DNA of 64,000 nt from Rodentibacter genomosp. 2 (GCA_001999425.1 MLHP01000002.1:62001-126000); one strand, 5' to 3'; shown: positions 7,293 through 17,765, counted from the stretch's first letter. Notes: a model not told the origin generated them from the sequence alone. Numbers and translations are program-made.

Positions 7293-9377
7293 CTAAACGG
7301 GACGAATACTATCAATATCCAATTTAGCATCAAATTCCTGTTGTAGAAGAAGGAGTTTTTTATCCTGTTGAAGCTCGTCTCGAGCTTGCTCCCGCAAACC
7401 TTGATAAATTCTTTTACGATAAGTCATTGGCGTTGCTATATCACGATCATCTAATTGAATATCAACGGTCAGTAACTTGCCATAAAATTGGCTGAATGCT
7501 TCAGCCAATAAATAAATACTACGTTCTTGGCGTAAATGTGCTTTGGTAGAATGAAGTCCTAGGCAAATTTTATTTTCAGCTTTATCAAGTAAAAAGCAAT
7601 TTAGCGCCAATTCTTTTGAAAAACCGCTCACTCCAGAGCTTTCCACAATGTTAGCCCATTCGTCCTGTTCTTGTGTCATTTCAATGATACGTGAATTCAG
7701 CTCCGGCGTAATATCTTTTAAGATAGCCTGCTTAATATCAGAAGGCGCAACAGTCGCCGTTTCTTTTGCTAATTCCGGATTACGCCATTCCCAACGATAA
7801 TTTCCTGCCTCAATAATATCCTGTTCTTCCTGTTCCAAGTCAGAATTATCTTCCATTGTGTTCATGATGGTTTGAACATTTTTAGACATTTCCGGTATAT
7901 TTTTTGAAATTGTCGGCTCGGCTTTCTTGGGAGGCGTCATTTCACGCACAGGAAGTGCGGTCATTTTTCGCTGTGTTTTTTGTGCATCAAGTGTTTGCAC
8001 CTGATGTATTGCTTCATTCACAGCATCATTCACTTCTTTTTGCCGGACTTGTCGTTCACTGGTTTCAATTTGATCAAGCTGTTTTAGTGCTTCTAACGCT
8101 GCCAGCCCAGCGAAATTTACTTCGTTATTTGTTGAAGGGGAAGAAATAGGTTGAACGGATTTCGTTTTCTTATAGTTAGATTTAATATTTTGCGACAACA
8201 CCGGCATATTAATATAATTGCCTTCGTTTTCAACGACACCTTTCACAGGAGAATTTGTAACATTGTCAGGTAAAATTGCCTTAGGTGTTGCCGTAAGAAA
8301 CTTTGGGTGGAATGCCAATGCCCTCAATAGGGTCATTTCTACCCCTACACGATAATTTGGTGCTGCATTCAGCTCTTTTCTGCCTGAAACAACCACTTGA
8401 TAGAAAAACTGTACGTCTTCCGGTGAGATATGTTTCGCAAGGAAAGCAAGATGCTCATTTTCATGCACTGAATTTTGAGGCAATAGCTGCATTAATGCAA
8501 TTTGGTGAAGTTTTTCCGCCACTTCCGCCAATAACTGCTCCCAATCACCGGTTTTTTCAGAGACAGTTTGAAGAATTTTCATCAAACGTTCACCGTTCCC
8601 CTTATGTAGAGCATAAATAACATCAATAGCTTGAGTATCATCTAATAAGCCTAACATTGTATTCACCACGTTCACCGTAACGTGGCGGTCGCCCATTGCA
8701 ATAGCTTGGTCAGTTAAGCTTAAACTGTCCCTAATTCCGCCCTGGGCAGCTTTCGCCAGCTTGTCTAAAGCTAAGGGTTCAAAAGGAATATTTTCTTGGG
8801 TGAGAACATTCGCAAGATGTTGCGAAATTTGCTGTTCATCTAACGCTTTTAGATGAAATTGCATACAGCGGGATAAAATCGTTACCGGGAGTTTTTGCGG
8901 ATCCGTCGTAGCCAGCAAAAATTTTACATACTCAGGCGGCTCTTCCAACGTTTTAAGTAGTGCATTAAAAGAATGGCGCGACAGCATATGCACTTCATCG
9001 ATTAAATACACTTTAAAACGCCCAATCACCGGTTTATATTGCACGTTATCGAGTAATTCACGTGTATCCTCTACTTTTGTCCGTGAAGCCGCATCGATCT
9101 CAATCAGATCAATGAATGTTCCCCGTTCAATAGCTTGACAATTTTCACATTCGCCACAAGGATGATCCGTAATACCGTTTCTAATGCAATTCAGACCTTT
9201 GGCAAAAAGGCGTGCAATAGAAGTCTTTCCCACACCACGCGTACCCGAAAACAGATATGCATGATGAAGCCGCTGTTCTTTTAATCCATTAGAAAGTGCG
9301 GTAATAATATGCCCTTGCCCGACTACCTCCTCAAAGGTTTGAGGTCGCCATTTTCGGGCTAAAACTTGATAACTCAT
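7293..9377 (-). CDS. dnaX: DNA polymerase III subunits tau/gamma
   Basis: A 694-residue clamp-loader ATPase. The N-terminal AAA+ module shows Walker A GTRGVGKT (residues 45-52), a zinc knuckle with Cys64, Cys74, Cys77 and Cys80, Walker B YLIDEVHML and the LSRCMQFHLK sensor region. A long variable, hydrophilic linker follows from about residue 370, then the C-terminal tau region (NCFLLDKAENKICLGLHS) that contacts the polymerase and helicase. It starts 11 bp after apt and is probably co-transcribed with it. I did not find the A-AAA-AAG slippery heptamer that makes gamma in E. coli, so whether a short gamma form exists here is open. Confidence 0.96.
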   Translation of the reverse strand: MSYQVLARKWRPQTFEEVVGQGHIITALSNGLKEQRLHHAYLFSGTRGVGKTSIARLFAKGLNCIRNGITDHPCGECENCQAIERGTFIDLIEIDAASRTKVEDTRELLDNVQYKPVIGRFKVYLIDEVHMLSRHSFNALLKTLEEPPEYVKFLLATTDPQKLPVTILSRCMQFHLKALDEQQISQHLANVLTQENIPFEPLALDKLAKAAQGGIRDSLSLTDQAIAMGDRHVTVNVVNTMLGLLDDTQAIDVIYALHKGNGERLMKILQTVSEKTGDWEQLLAEVAEKLHQIALMQLLPQNSVHENEHLAFLAKHISPEDVQFFYQVVVSGRKELNAAPNYRVGVEMTLLRALAFHPKFLTATPKAILPDNVTNSPVKGVVENEGNYINMPVLSQNIKSNYKKTKSVQPISSPSTNNEVNFAGLAALEALKQLDQIETSERQVRQKEVNDAVNEAIHQVQTLDAQKTQRKMTALPVREMTPPKKAEPTISKNIPEMSKNVQTIMNTMEDNSDLEQEEQDIIEAGNYRWEWRNPELAKETATVAPSDIKQAILKDITPELNSRIIEMTQEQDEWANIVESSGVSGFSKELALNCFLLDKAENKICLGLHSTKAHLRQERSIYLLAEAFSQFYGKLLTVDIQLDDRDIATPMTYRKRIYQGLREQARDELQQDKKLLLLQQEFDAKLDIDSIRPV

Positions 9378-9388
9378 CGGTTGTTTTG

Positions 9389-9931
9389 TTAATGACCTTC
9401 AAAATTGACTAAAGTATAGCAATCCACGCCTAAATCATTTAGACGTTTCTCACCGCCAAGTTCCGGTAAATTAATCACAAATGCCGCGTGATTAACTTTT
9501 CCGCCTAAACGCTCGACAAGTTTAACCGTTGCTTCTACAGTACCGCCTGTCGCGAGTAAATCATCAATAATTAATACATTATCCCCCGGAGAAACTGCGT
9601 CAGTATGTATTTCTAAGGTATCTTGCCCATATTCCAATTGATAAGATTGAGAAATTGTTTCACGGGGTAATTTTTTAGGTTTTCTAACTAATTCAAAAGG
9701 TAAACCTAGTGCAATCGCAACCGGTGCACCAAAAATAAAACCACGGGATTCAGTACCCAATACTTTAGTAATATTTTTAGTACGGTATTGTTCAACGATC
9801 AGCTCAATACTCGCTTTGAATGCAGCCGGTACTTCTAGCAACGAGGTAATATCACGAAAGATAATTCCCTCTTTTGGATAATTAGGAATAGATTTGATAG
9901 ACGATTTAATAAGTTCAAGTTGTTTATTCAT
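9389..9931 (-). CDS. apt: Adenine phosphoribosyltransferase
   Basis: A 180-residue purine-salvage enzyme joining adenine and PRPP to give AMP. The PRPP-binding signature [13 protein letters not shown] and the loop [13 protein letters not shown] are visible, and the start [23 protein letters not shown] lines up with known Apt N-termini. I chose the ATG at 9931; an in-frame TTG 12 bp upstream would add four residues. dnaX follows 11 bp later on the same strand, the order also seen in H. influenzae. Confidence 0.96.
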   Translation of the reverse strand: MNKQLELIKSSIKSIPNYPKEGIIFRDITSLLEVPAAFKASIELIVEQYRTKNITKVLGTESRGFIFGAPVAIALGLPFELVRKPKKLPRETISQSYQLEYGQDTLEIHTDAVSPGDNVLIIDDLLATGGTVEATVKLVERLGGKVNHAAFVINLPELGGEKRLNDLGVDCYTLVNFEGH

Positions 9932-10053
9932 AAATGAGCTCAATGGTAAAGTGAGACAATGTCAATTTTTTGAGCTCAGATTCTATCATAAAATACTAGA
10001 AAAAAATGGAAATTTCCTGACGTAACGCAATATAAAAAATCGTCAAAAACAAA

Positions 10054-10087
10054 AAGGCTAAATGAAATTGACCTCTCATTTAGCCTT
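10054..10087 (-). terminator. Terminator after the NlpC/P60 lipoprotein gene
   Basis: AAGGCTAAATGA pairs with TCATTTAGCCTT; on the minus strand the stem is followed by TTTTTGTTTTTG. Confidence 0.8.
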
Positions 10088-10117
10088 AAAAAATACTTAA
10101 AAAAAACCAACCGCACT

Positions 10118-10648
10118 TTACATAATGCGACGTGATTGGGTATAAGTTCTTGCCCAATAGTTTTCATCTAAGGAGCTAATGGTGACCCCTTGGCTGGAGC
10201 TTGCATGCATAAATTGGTTGTTACCAATATAAACACCGACATGGTGGTTGCCGCGGAAGAAGACGAGATCACCTTTTTGTAATTCATGCTTACTGATTTT
10301 ACGCCCTAAATAACGTTGTTCCGCAGTGGAACGAGGAAGTTTAATCCCATAAGCATTCAAAAAAGTTGTTTGCATAAACGCTGAGCAATCAATACCACGT
10401 TTACTACTTCCGCCCATTCTATAACGCGTTCCCGCCCATTCATTATAAACGCCGGCAAGTGCTTTATCGCCAATTAAACCGGGACGGTTTGTTCTTAATG
10501 TGCGATGAATACTACCATCACCCTTTTCTAATTTACTTATTAATCCGCTGAGTTGAGCATCATCACTTTCTGATATTTTATTATTCCCGCTTGAACACGC
10601 GGTAGCGAGCGTGATAACTCCAGTAATTATTAAAAGTCGCTTTAACAT
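10118..10648 (-). CDS. NlpC/P60 family lipoprotein, MepS (Spr)-like peptidoglycan hydrolase
   Basis: A 176-residue lipoprotein: signal peptide with lipobox LATAC (Cys18), a short linker, then an NlpC/P60 cysteine peptidase domain. The catalytic triad is seen as Cys88 in RGIDCSAF, His136 in NHHVGVYIG and His148 in QFMHAS. Related enzymes (Spr/MepS, NlpC) cut peptide crosslinks in peptidoglycan to allow wall growth, at the outer membrane inner face. Length and the WAGTRYRMGG start of the domain are closest to MepS. It stands alone with its own terminator. Confidence 0.85.
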   Translation of the reverse strand: MLKRLLIITGVITLATACSSGNNKISESDDAQLSGLISKLEKGDGSIHRTLRTNRPGLIGDKALAGVYNEWAGTRYRMGGSSKRGIDCSAFMQTTFLNAYGIKLPRSTAEQRYLGRKISKHELQKGDLVFFRGNHHVGVYIGNNQFMHASSSQGVTISSLDENYWARTYTQSRRIM

Positions 10649-10769
10649 ATTAAAAAATTAAAAAGAATCAAAATTATAAAAAAACTCCTCGAGGTTATCA
10701 AATATAAAGGTAAATAGCCAGCTAAAATTGAATTTTTATACCAATTTATAATATGATTTCTAAAAAATA

Positions 10770-10793
10770 AAGGCAATTCATAAGAATTGCCTT
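10770..10793 (-). terminator. Terminator of lpdA
   Basis: AAGGCAATTC pairs with GAATTGCCTT; followed on the minus strand by TATTTTTTAG. It closes the pyruvate dehydrogenase cluster. Confidence 0.8.
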
Positions 10794-10811
10794 TTAATTG
10801 TTAGAAATTAA

Positions 10812-12236
10812 CTACTTTTTCTTCGCTTTAGCATTAGGGAGATCGGTGATCGACCCTTCAAAAACTTCAGCGGCTAATCCAACAGATTCGTGCAATGTTG
10901 GGTGAGCATGAATAGTTAAGGCTATATCTTCCGCATCACATCCCATTTCGATCGCAAGACCGATTTCACCTAACAGTTCACCACCGTTTGAACCAACGAT
11001 CGCGCCTCCAAGAATACGATGTGTATCCTTATCAAAGATAAGTTTTGTCATCCCCTCTGAACATTCAGATGCAATCGCACGACCGGATGCTGCCCATGGG
11101 AATTTCGCAACTTCGTAATTTAAGCCTTCTTGCTTACATTCTTTCTCAGTTTTACCCACCCAAGCAACTTCCGGCTCCGTATAGGCAATTGATGGAATGA
11201 CTTTCGGATCAAAATAGTGTTTTTGTCCCGCAATAACTTCAGCGGCAACATGACCTTCGTGAACGCCTTTATGCGCTAACATCGGTTGTCCAACAATATC
11301 ACCGATCGCAAAAATATGCGGCACATTCGTACGCATTTGTTTATCCACATGAATGAAACCACGTTCATCAACTTCAACACCGGCTTTACCGGCATCAATT
11401 AATTTACCGTTTGGTACACGACCAATAGCGACTAATACAGCGTCATAACGTTTCGTATCATTGCAGGCTTTACCTTCCATTGAAACATAAATACCATCAT
11501 CTTTCGCTTCAACTGCCGTTACTTTAGTTTCAAGCATTAGCTTAAACTTCTTCTCGATTTGTTTGGTGTAAATAGCGACGACATCTTTATCCGCAGCCGG
11601 AATGACTTGATCAAACATTTCAACCACTTCAATCTCTGAACCTAATGCGTGATAAACTGTTCCCATTTCTAAACCGATAATACCGCCACCCATAATTAAT
11701 AATTTTTTCGGTACTTCTTTTAATTTAAGTGCATCGGTTGAATTCCAAATACGCGGATCTTCGTGTGGAATAAAAGGTAATTCGATTGGACGAGAACCCG
11801 CTGCAATAATCGCATTATCAAATTTTACTGTCGTCGGGTGGCCATCACGATCACGGGCAACTAAAGTATTCGGATCGGTAAAAGCAGCTAATCCTTCTAC
11901 TACCGTTACTTTACGTTGTTTAGCCATGCCCGCTAAACCACCGGTTAATTTTGCAACAACCGCTTCTTTACCTGCGCGAACTTGGTCTAAATCAATTTTA
12001 GGTTCACTAAAATAAACCCCATTTTTCTCAGCGTGTTTTGCTTCTTCAATCACTTTGGCAACATGCAATAATGCTTTAGACGGGATACAACCCACATTTA
12101 AGCACACACCACCCAGCGTAGAATAACGTTCGACAAGCACTGTTTCTAAGCCAAGATCCGCACAACGGAATGCTGCGGAATAACCAGCCGGACCGGCACC
12201 AAGTACAACGACTTGGGTTTTAATTTCTTTACTCAT
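10812..12236 (-). CDS. lpdA: Dihydrolipoamide dehydrogenase (E3)
   Basis: A 474-residue FAD flavoprotein that reoxidises dihydrolipoyl groups of the pyruvate (and 2-oxoglutarate) dehydrogenase complexes with NAD. Visible are the FAD fold VVLGAGPAGYSAAF, the redox disulfide GGVCLNVGCIPSK (Cys45, Cys50), the NAD fold MGGGIIGLEMG, and the C-terminal catalytic histidine in IHAHPTLHES. GAGG lies just before the ATG. It is the last gene of aceE-aceF-lpdA, separated from aceF by a terminator-like hairpin that could set a lower or independent level of E3. Confidence 0.97.
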   Translation of the reverse strand: MSKEIKTQVVVLGAGPAGYSAAFRCADLGLETVLVERYSTLGGVCLNVGCIPSKALLHVAKVIEEAKHAEKNGVYFSEPKIDLDQVRAGKEAVVAKLTGGLAGMAKQRKVTVVEGLAAFTDPNTLVARDRDGHPTTVKFDNAIIAAGSRPIELPFIPHEDPRIWNSTDALKLKEVPKKLLIMGGGIIGLEMGTVYHALGSEIEVVEMFDQVIPAADKDVVAIYTKQIEKKFKLMLETKVTAVEAKDDGIYVSMEGKACNDTKRYDAVLVAIGRVPNGKLIDAGKAGVEVDERGFIHVDKQMRTNVPHIFAIGDIVGQPMLAHKGVHEGHVAAEVIAGQKHYFDPKVIPSIAYTEPEVAWVGKTEKECKQEGLNYEVAKFPWAASGRAIASECSEGMTKLIFDKDTHRILGGAIVGSNGGELLGEIGLAIEMGCDAEDIALTIHAHPTLHESVGLAAEVFEGSITDLPNAKAKKK

Positions 12237-12302
12237 TTTTACCTCGTAAAAACGTTGAAATTATTGACCGCTCTTTTGAGCAATCAGGAACCATTCAAAA
12301 AA

Positions 12303-12326
12303 ACGCCCCTCAATCGCGAGAGGCGT
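12303..12326 (-). terminator. Terminator-like hairpin between aceF and lpdA
   Basis: ACGCCTCTC pairs with GAGGGGCGT (one mismatch) on the minus strand and is followed by seven T residues. It may partly stop transcription between E2 and E3. Confidence 0.65.
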
Positions 12327-12332
12327 CATTTA

Positions 12333-14234
12333 TTACATAATCAAGCGACGTAAATCCGCTAATACAGAGCCAATATAGCTAATGAAACGGGCTCCGTCGG
12401 CACCATCAATCACACGGTGATCGAAAGATAATGACATTGGAAGAATTAAGCGAGGCGCAAATTCTTTCCCGTTCCATACCGGCTCCATAGAAGATTTAGA
12501 AACACCTAAAATTGCCACTTCCGGTGCATTCACAATTGGTGCAAAATGCGTTGTACCGATACCACCAAGGCTTGAAATTGTGAAACAACCGCCTTGCATA
12601 TCCGATGCTGAAAGTTTACCTTCACGGGCTTTTTTCGATACTTCCATTAGCTCACGAGAAAGCTCGATAATACCTTTTTTGTTCACATTTTTGAACACAG
12701 GTACCACTAAACCGTTTGGTGTATCCACCGCAACACCGATGTTGATATATTTTTTCAGGATCAGGCGCTGCGCATCTTCAGTAATTGAACTGTTGAAACG
12801 TGGATAGGCTTCCAATGCTTTCGCAACAGCTTTCATAATAAATACGACAGGGGTAATTTTCACACCTAATTTTTGTTTTTCAGCTAACACATTTTGTTCT
12901 TTACGGAAAGCTTCTAAATCAGTGATATCCGCTTTGTCAAAATGAGTTACATGCGGAATCATCACCCAGTTACGATGTAAGTTTGCACCGGAAATTTTAT
13001 TGATACGACTTAACTCAACTTCTTCGATTTCACCAAATTTGCTGAAATCCACTTTCGGCCATGGTAATAAACCAAGACCTGCACCATTTGCTACACCATT
13101 GCCAGTCGCCGAAGAAGCAGTTGCTCCACTTTCGTAAGCTTTAACTGCGGTTTTCACATAAGCCTGAATATCTTCCTTAACAATACGTCCTTTACGTCCC
13201 GTACCTTTTACTTTGTCTAAGTTTACACCGAATTCACGAGCTAAACGACGAATGACCGGAGTCGCATGTGCATAACCTGTACTTGCAACAACTTGCTCTT
13301 GGCTTAAGCCTGATACATTGCCACTTTCTGTCGTAGAAGCCGGAGCTGCTGTTGTTTGTGCAGTAGGAGCTGCCTGTGTGACAGGAGCCGCTACCGGTGC
13401 TGCACCTGCGACTTCAAAACGCATAATTAATGAACCGGTAGAAACTTTATCGCCTGATTTCACTAAAATTTCTTTTACCACCCCCGCAAATGGTGCTGGT
13501 ACTTCCATTGACGCTTTATCACCTTCAACCGTAATTAAAGACTGTTCTTCGGAAACAGTATCACCCACAGCAACCATAATTTCGGTAACATTCACTTCAT
13601 CGCCACCAATATCCGGTACGTTTACATCTTTAATTGCAGATGTTGTCGGAGCAGCCGCTGGAGCCAATTCTTGAACAGGCGCAGAAACAGCCGGTGCTGT
13701 GCCTGCTACTTCAAATTTCATTATTAATTTACCGGTAGAAACTTTATCACCCACATTGACCAAAATTTCTTTTACCACACCCGCAATTGGAGCTGGCACT
13801 TCCATAGAAGCTTTGTCGCCTTCTACGTTAATGATAGATTGATCAACTTCAACGGAATCTCCGACTTTCACCATAATTTCGGTGACATTGACTTCATCAG
13901 AACCGATATCAGGAACGTTTACCTCTACTACACTCGCTGCCACAGGTACATCAACCGGTTTCACTTCTTGTACTGGAGCAGCTGATACCGGAGCCGCTGC
14001 TTCTGCAGAATCCAATATCAACATTGGTGTACCGGTAGTGACTTTATCGCCAACTTTCACTAAAACTTCTTTTACTACACCCGCTTCCGGTGCCGGTACT
14101 TCCATTGAAGCCTTGTCGCCTTCTACGTTAATAATACTTTGATCTACTGCAATGGTATCACCGACTTTTACCATTACTTCCGTTACAGTAACTTCATCGC
14201 TACCAATATCAGGAATTTGAATTTGTTTTGACAT
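12333..14234 (-). CDS. aceF: Pyruvate dehydrogenase E2, dihydrolipoamide acetyltransferase with three lipoyl domains
   Basis: A 633-residue E2 core subunit that transfers acetyl groups from lipoamide to CoA. Three lipoyl domains of about 80 residues (near 1-80, 105-180 and 205-280) each carry the [12 protein letters not shown] motif with the lysine to be lipoylated (first copy Lys41). They are joined by Ala/Pro/Val-rich flexible linkers. A peripheral-subunit-binding domain follows ([20 protein letters not shown], about 330-365), then the acetyltransferase domain with the active-site histidine near [17 protein letters not shown] lies before the ATG. It lies 63 bp after aceE. Confidence 0.97.
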   Translation of the reverse strand: MSKQIQIPDIGSDEVTVTEVMVKVGDTIAVDQSIINVEGDKASMEVPAPEAGVVKEVLVKVGDKVTTGTPMLILDSAEAAAPVSAAPVQEVKPVDVPVAASVVEVNVPDIGSDEVNVTEIMVKVGDSVEVDQSIINVEGDKASMEVPAPIAGVVKEILVNVGDKVSTGKLIMKFEVAGTAPAVSAPVQELAPAAAPTTSAIKDVNVPDIGGDEVNVTEIMVAVGDTVSEEQSLITVEGDKASMEVPAPFAGVVKEILVKSGDKVSTGSLIMRFEVAGAAPVAAPVTQAAPTAQTTAAPASTTESGNVSGLSQEQVVASTGYAHATPVIRRLAREFGVNLDKVKGTGRKGRIVKEDIQAYVKTAVKAYESGATASSATGNGVANGAGLGLLPWPKVDFSKFGEIEEVELSRINKISGANLHRNWVMIPHVTHFDKADITDLEAFRKEQNVLAEKQKLGVKITPVVFIMKAVAKALEAYPRFNSSITEDAQRLILKKYINIGVAVDTPNGLVVPVFKNVNKKGIIELSRELMEVSKKAREGKLSASDMQGGCFTISSLGGIGTTHFAPIVNAPEVAILGVSKSSMEPVWNGKEFAPRLILPMSLSFDHRVIDGADGARFISYIGSVLADLRRLIM

Positions 14235-14249
14235 TTTTTGTTCCTTAAT

Positions 14250-14287
14250 AAAGTGCGGTCAAATTTACCAAAATTTTTGACCGCAGT
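14250..14287 (-). repeat. Imperfect inverted pair of uptake signals between aceE and aceF
   Basis: AAGTGCGGTCAAA pairs, with one mismatch, with TTTGACCGCAGTT around a short loop. Inside the operon it may act as a weak terminator or an RNA-stabilising hairpin. Confidence 0.5.
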
Positions 14288-14297
14288 TTTCCATCAA

Positions 14298-16955
14298 CTA
14301 CGCATAAAGCGGATTGATACGATCAACATTCAAACCGAATTTCGCAATAGCATCCGCAACAACTTGATTTGTTACAGTACCTTCTTTCGCCAATTGAGAA
14401 AGAGCGGCAACAACGATATAACGCTCATCTACTTCAAAATGTTCACGTAAGTTTGCACGACTGTCTGAACGACCAAAACCATCCGTACCCAATACGTGAT
14501 AATGTTTAGTCGGTACAAATGCACGAATTTGATCCGCATAACCTTTAACGTAGTCTGTTGATGCTACTGTTGGTAAATCAGCCAATACTTGTGCAACATA
14601 AGGTACGCGTTGCTCTGCTGTCGGATGTAATAAATTCCAACGAGCCGCATCATTACCTTCACGTGCTAATTCATTGAATGATGGTGCAGAGAACACATCA
14701 GAAGTCACACCATAATCATTTGCAAGGATTTGTGCTGCTTCACGAACATGACGCATAATCGCACCAGAACCTAACAATTGAACGTGTCCTTTGCCTTTGC
14801 CTTTCACTGTTTCAAATTTATATAAACCTTTACGGATGCCTTCCTTAGCACCTTCAGGCATTGCAGGTTGCTCCGTCACTTCATTCAATGTGGTGATGTA
14901 GTAGAACACATCTTCTTGTTTTTCACCGTACATACGTTGAATACCGTCTTGAATGATTACCGCAACTTCAAAAGCAAATGACGGATCATAAGTGACACAA
15001 TTAGGAATTACGCCTGCTTGAATATGGCTGTGGCCGTCTTCGTGTTGTAACCCTTCACCGTTTAGTGTTGTACGGCCTGATGTACCACCAATCATGAAAC
15101 CACGTGCAAGTTGGTCGCCCGCCAGCCACATCATATCGCCTACACGTTGGAAACCAAACATGGAGTAATAGATGAAGAACGGAATCATTGGTTGGTTATT
15201 TACCGAATATGAGTTTGCTGCGGCCAACCAAGATGCCGTCGCACCTAATTCATTGATACCCTCTTGTAAAACTTGACCATCGGTTGCTTCACGATAATAA
15301 GCGACTAAATCACGGTCTGAAGGTACATAGTTCTGACCGTGTGGGTTGTAAATACCCACTTGACGGAATAAACCTTCCATACCGAAAGTACGCGCTTCAT
15401 CTGCGATGAGTGGCACAATTGTTTTACCAATATTTTTGTCTTTTAATAAGGTGTTTAATACACGGGTAAATGCCATAGTGGTTGAGATACCACGAGGTTG
15501 TGCATCTAGTAACGCTTTGAAGTCATCTAATGCCGGAACTTTATATTCCACATCAAATTTTGGTTTGCGTGCAGGCACATATCCATTTAATGCTTTACGG
15601 TGACCGTGTAAATAGTTGTATTCTTCAGATCCTTCCGGGAACTTGATGTATTCAAGGTTTTCAACTTGCTCATCGGTTAATGGCAATTGGAAGTAATCAC
15701 GGAAACCTTTAAGGCTGTCGTAAGACATCTTTTTCGATTGGTGAGCGGTATTTTTACTTTCCGCTTCAGGAATTTTATAGCCTTTAACCTGTTGCGCCAA
15801 AATCACAACCGGTTTTGTGGCATTTTGTGCTTTTGCATAAGCAGCATACAGTTTCTCAGAATCGTGCGCACCACGACGTAATGCCCAAATTTCATCATCT
15901 GTCATATCAGCAACTAACGCCGCAGTTTCCGGATAACGACCGAAGAAATGTTCACGAACATAGGCACCATCTTTCGATTTAAATGTTAAGTAGTCACCAT
16001 CTACTACTTCCATCATTAACTGGGTTAATTTACCGGAAGTATCTTTTTCAAACAATTTATCCCAGTTACTACCCCATAGAACTTTAATCACTTCCCAGCC
16101 TGCACCGGTGAATAAACCTTCTAACTCTTGAACAATTTTACCGTTACCATTTACCGGTCCGTCTAAGCGTTGAAGGTTACAGCTGATTGTGAAAATTAAA
16201 TTATCTAAGCCTTCACGTGCAGCAAAGGTTAATGCACCTTTAGACTCAATTTCATCCATCTCACCATCACCTAAGAAGGCATAAACTTTTTGGTCTTTTG
16301 TATCTTTCAAACCGCGGTTATCTAGATATTTTAAGAAACGAGCTTGATAAATTGCATTAACCGGACCTAATCCCATTGAAACGGTTGAGAATTGCCAGAA
16401 TTCAGGCATTAATTTCGGGTGTGGATATGAAGATAAACCATCAACAAAGGCTTCTTGGCGGAAATTATCCAATTGCTCTTCTGTTAAACGACCTTCCAAG
16501 AAAGCGCGCGCATACATACCAGGTGCAGCATGACCTTGGAAGAAAATTAAATCGCCACCATTTTTCTCAGTTGCCGCTTTAAAGAAGTGGTTATAGCACA
16601 CTTCATACATAGTTGCGGCAGATTGGAAAGTAGAAATGTGACCACCTAAGTCGAGATCTTTTTTCTGACTACGTAAAACCATCGCAATCGCATTCCAACG
16701 CACCGCAGAACGAATACGACGTTCGATTTCTCGATTGCCCGGATAAGCCGGCTGTTCAGACACCGGAATGGTATTTACATAATCCGTGGTCACGCCTGTT
16801 GGCAATGAAACTCCGTTAGTACGTGCTTGACCGATAACCTGCTCAATGATGTATTGCGCACGCTCAACACCTTCTTCACGAATCAAAGAATCTAATGATT
16901 GCAACCAATCTTGGGTTTCGATTGGATCGACGTCATTTTTTAAAATCTCAGACAT
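14298..16955 (-). CDS. aceE: Pyruvate dehydrogenase E1 component
   Basis: An 885-residue homodimeric E1 that decarboxylates pyruvate with thiamine diphosphate and acetylates the lipoyl groups of E2. The thiamine-diphosphate/magnesium motif runs from FLGDGEMDE to ISCNLQRLDG; the N-terminal DWLQSLDSLIREEG is the part that docks on E2; histidine-rich QGHAAPGMYAR and EGLQHEDGHSH lie around the active site. Length matches the gammaproteobacterial AceE family (about 887). AAGGAAA precedes the ATG. First gene of aceE-aceF-lpdA; no pdhR gene is next to it. Confidence 0.97.
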   Translation of the reverse strand: MSEILKNDVDPIETQDWLQSLDSLIREEGVERAQYIIEQVIGQARTNGVSLPTGVTTDYVNTIPVSEQPAYPGNREIERRIRSAVRWNAIAMVLRSQKKDLDLGGHISTFQSAATMYEVCYNHFFKAATEKNGGDLIFFQGHAAPGMYARAFLEGRLTEEQLDNFRQEAFVDGLSSYPHPKLMPEFWQFSTVSMGLGPVNAIYQARFLKYLDNRGLKDTKDQKVYAFLGDGEMDEIESKGALTFAAREGLDNLIFTISCNLQRLDGPVNGNGKIVQELEGLFTGAGWEVIKVLWGSNWDKLFEKDTSGKLTQLMMEVVDGDYLTFKSKDGAYVREHFFGRYPETAALVADMTDDEIWALRRGAHDSEKLYAAYAKAQNATKPVVILAQQVKGYKIPEAESKNTAHQSKKMSYDSLKGFRDYFQLPLTDEQVENLEYIKFPEGSEEYNYLHGHRKALNGYVPARKPKFDVEYKVPALDDFKALLDAQPRGISTTMAFTRVLNTLLKDKNIGKTIVPLIADEARTFGMEGLFRQVGIYNPHGQNYVPSDRDLVAYYREATDGQVLQEGINELGATASWLAAANSYSVNNQPMIPFFIYYSMFGFQRVGDMMWLAGDQLARGFMIGGTSGRTTLNGEGLQHEDGHSHIQAGVIPNCVTYDPSFAFEVAVIIQDGIQRMYGEKQEDVFYYITTLNEVTEQPAMPEGAKEGIRKGLYKFETVKGKGKGHVQLLGSGAIMRHVREAAQILANDYGVTSDVFSAPSFNELAREGNDAARWNLLHPTAEQRVPYVAQVLADLPTVASTDYVKGYADQIRAFVPTKHYHVLGTDGFGRSDSRANLREHFEVDERYIVVAALSQLAKEGTVTNQVVADAIAKFGLNVDRINPLYA

Positions 16956-16969
16956 AGGTTTTCCTTATC

Positions 16970-16979
16970 TGTTAATTAA
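16970..16979. promoter_or_regulatory. Candidate ArcA box upstream of aceE
   Basis: TGTTAATTAA matches the ArcA-P decamer [A/T]GTTAATTA[A/T]. It lies 15 bp upstream of the aceE start. ArcA represses pyruvate dehydrogenase under low oxygen in E. coli, so the position makes sense, but a ten-base A/T-rich match can arise by chance. The rest of the 16956-17274 gap is A/T-rich and holds one uptake signal (17157-17165). Confidence 0.35.
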
Positions 16980-17223
16980 GTGAAAATTAGTTTGACTTAC
17001 AGCCAAATACTAAAGCCAAACACGAATATAATAATGCTTGTTTTAAATTACAAACATTTAACAAATCCTATAAATTTTAGAAGATTTTTTGAAATAAAGA
17101 TAGTAAATTTTCTACTAAACTATGTTTCTCCGTTCCCTTTTTATCCCATTTACCTAAAGTGCGGTAGTTTTTCGACGTATTTTAATTAGCTCATCAAAAC
17201 GATAAGTAAAATCATTGCATCCG

Positions 17224-17229
17224 TATAAT
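17224..17229 (+). promoter_or_regulatory. Candidate -10 element for mgsA
   Basis: TATAAT 46 bp upstream of the mgsA start. No good -35 hexamer is seen at the matching distance. Confidence 0.35.
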
Positions 17230-17274
17230 CTTTGCGCTAGAGTTTCCTCTACTTTCAAGACAAGGACTTTCTTT

Positions 17275-17733
17275 ATGAAATCAACAACCAGAACACTCCA
17301 TCAACACAAACGCATCGCCCTCGTAGCCCATGATAATTGTAAACAACATCTTATTAAGTGGGTGAAAAAACATAGTATCTCATTAAGCACTCATCAACTT
17401 TATGCGACAGGTACAACGGGACATTTACTGGCTCGGGAAAGCGGTTTGACAATTAAACCGCTATTGAGCGGTCCTATGGGAGGTGATCAACAATTGGGCG
17501 GACTTATTGCGGAAAAGAAAATTGATCTCATCATTTTCTTTTGGGATCCAATGAATGCCGCACCTCACGATCCGGATGTGAAAGCCCTTATGCGTATTGC
17601 AACCGTATGGAACATTCCGGTCGCAATTAATCAAACGACCGCAGATTTTTTACTCACATCTTCACTTTTTGAGCAAAATATAGAAATTGAAATCCCCGAT
17701 TACGAAACTTATTTGAAAGAACGTCTAGGATAA
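17275..17733 (+). CDS. mgsA: Methylglyoxal synthase
   Basis: A 152-residue enzyme that turns dihydroxyacetone phosphate into methylglyoxal and phosphate, a bypass that relieves sugar-phosphate stress. Hallmarks are [18 protein letters not shown], the catalytic aspartate region [12 protein letters not shown], and [19 protein letters not shown] chose the ATG at 17275 (AAGGA 8 bp before it), where the protein begins MKSTTRTL like E. coli MgsA; a longer frame from 17215 would add residues not found in the family. It is divergent from aceE and ends at a bidirectional hairpin. Confidence 0.96.
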   Translation: MKSTTRTLHQHKRIALVAHDNCKQHLIKWVKKHSISLSTHQLYATGTTGHLLARESGLTIKPLLSGPMGGDQQLGGLIAEKKIDLIIFFWDPMNAAPHDPDVKALMRIATVWNIPVAINQTTADFLLTSSLFEQNIEIEIPDYETYLKERLG

Positions 17734-17765
17734 AACTCAGTAAAAATTAACCGCACTTCAAATAC

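Noticed and set aside
7293-9377. Programmed frameshift making a gamma subunit in dnaX
   Set aside because: No A-AAA-AAG heptamer was found; the A-rich run near 8040 (minus strand) is in the wrong phase for the known slip.
13318-14142. Long Ala/Thr/Ser-rich frames on the plus strand inside aceF
   Set aside because: They are shadows of the repeated lipoyl-domain and linker DNA on the other strand; their similarity to each other comes from that repeat.
13400-14230. Repeats at about 310-bp spacing that could look like an array
   Set aside because: These are the three lipoyl domains of E2, not CRISPR or mobile DNA; no short identical repeats with unique spacers occur in the window.
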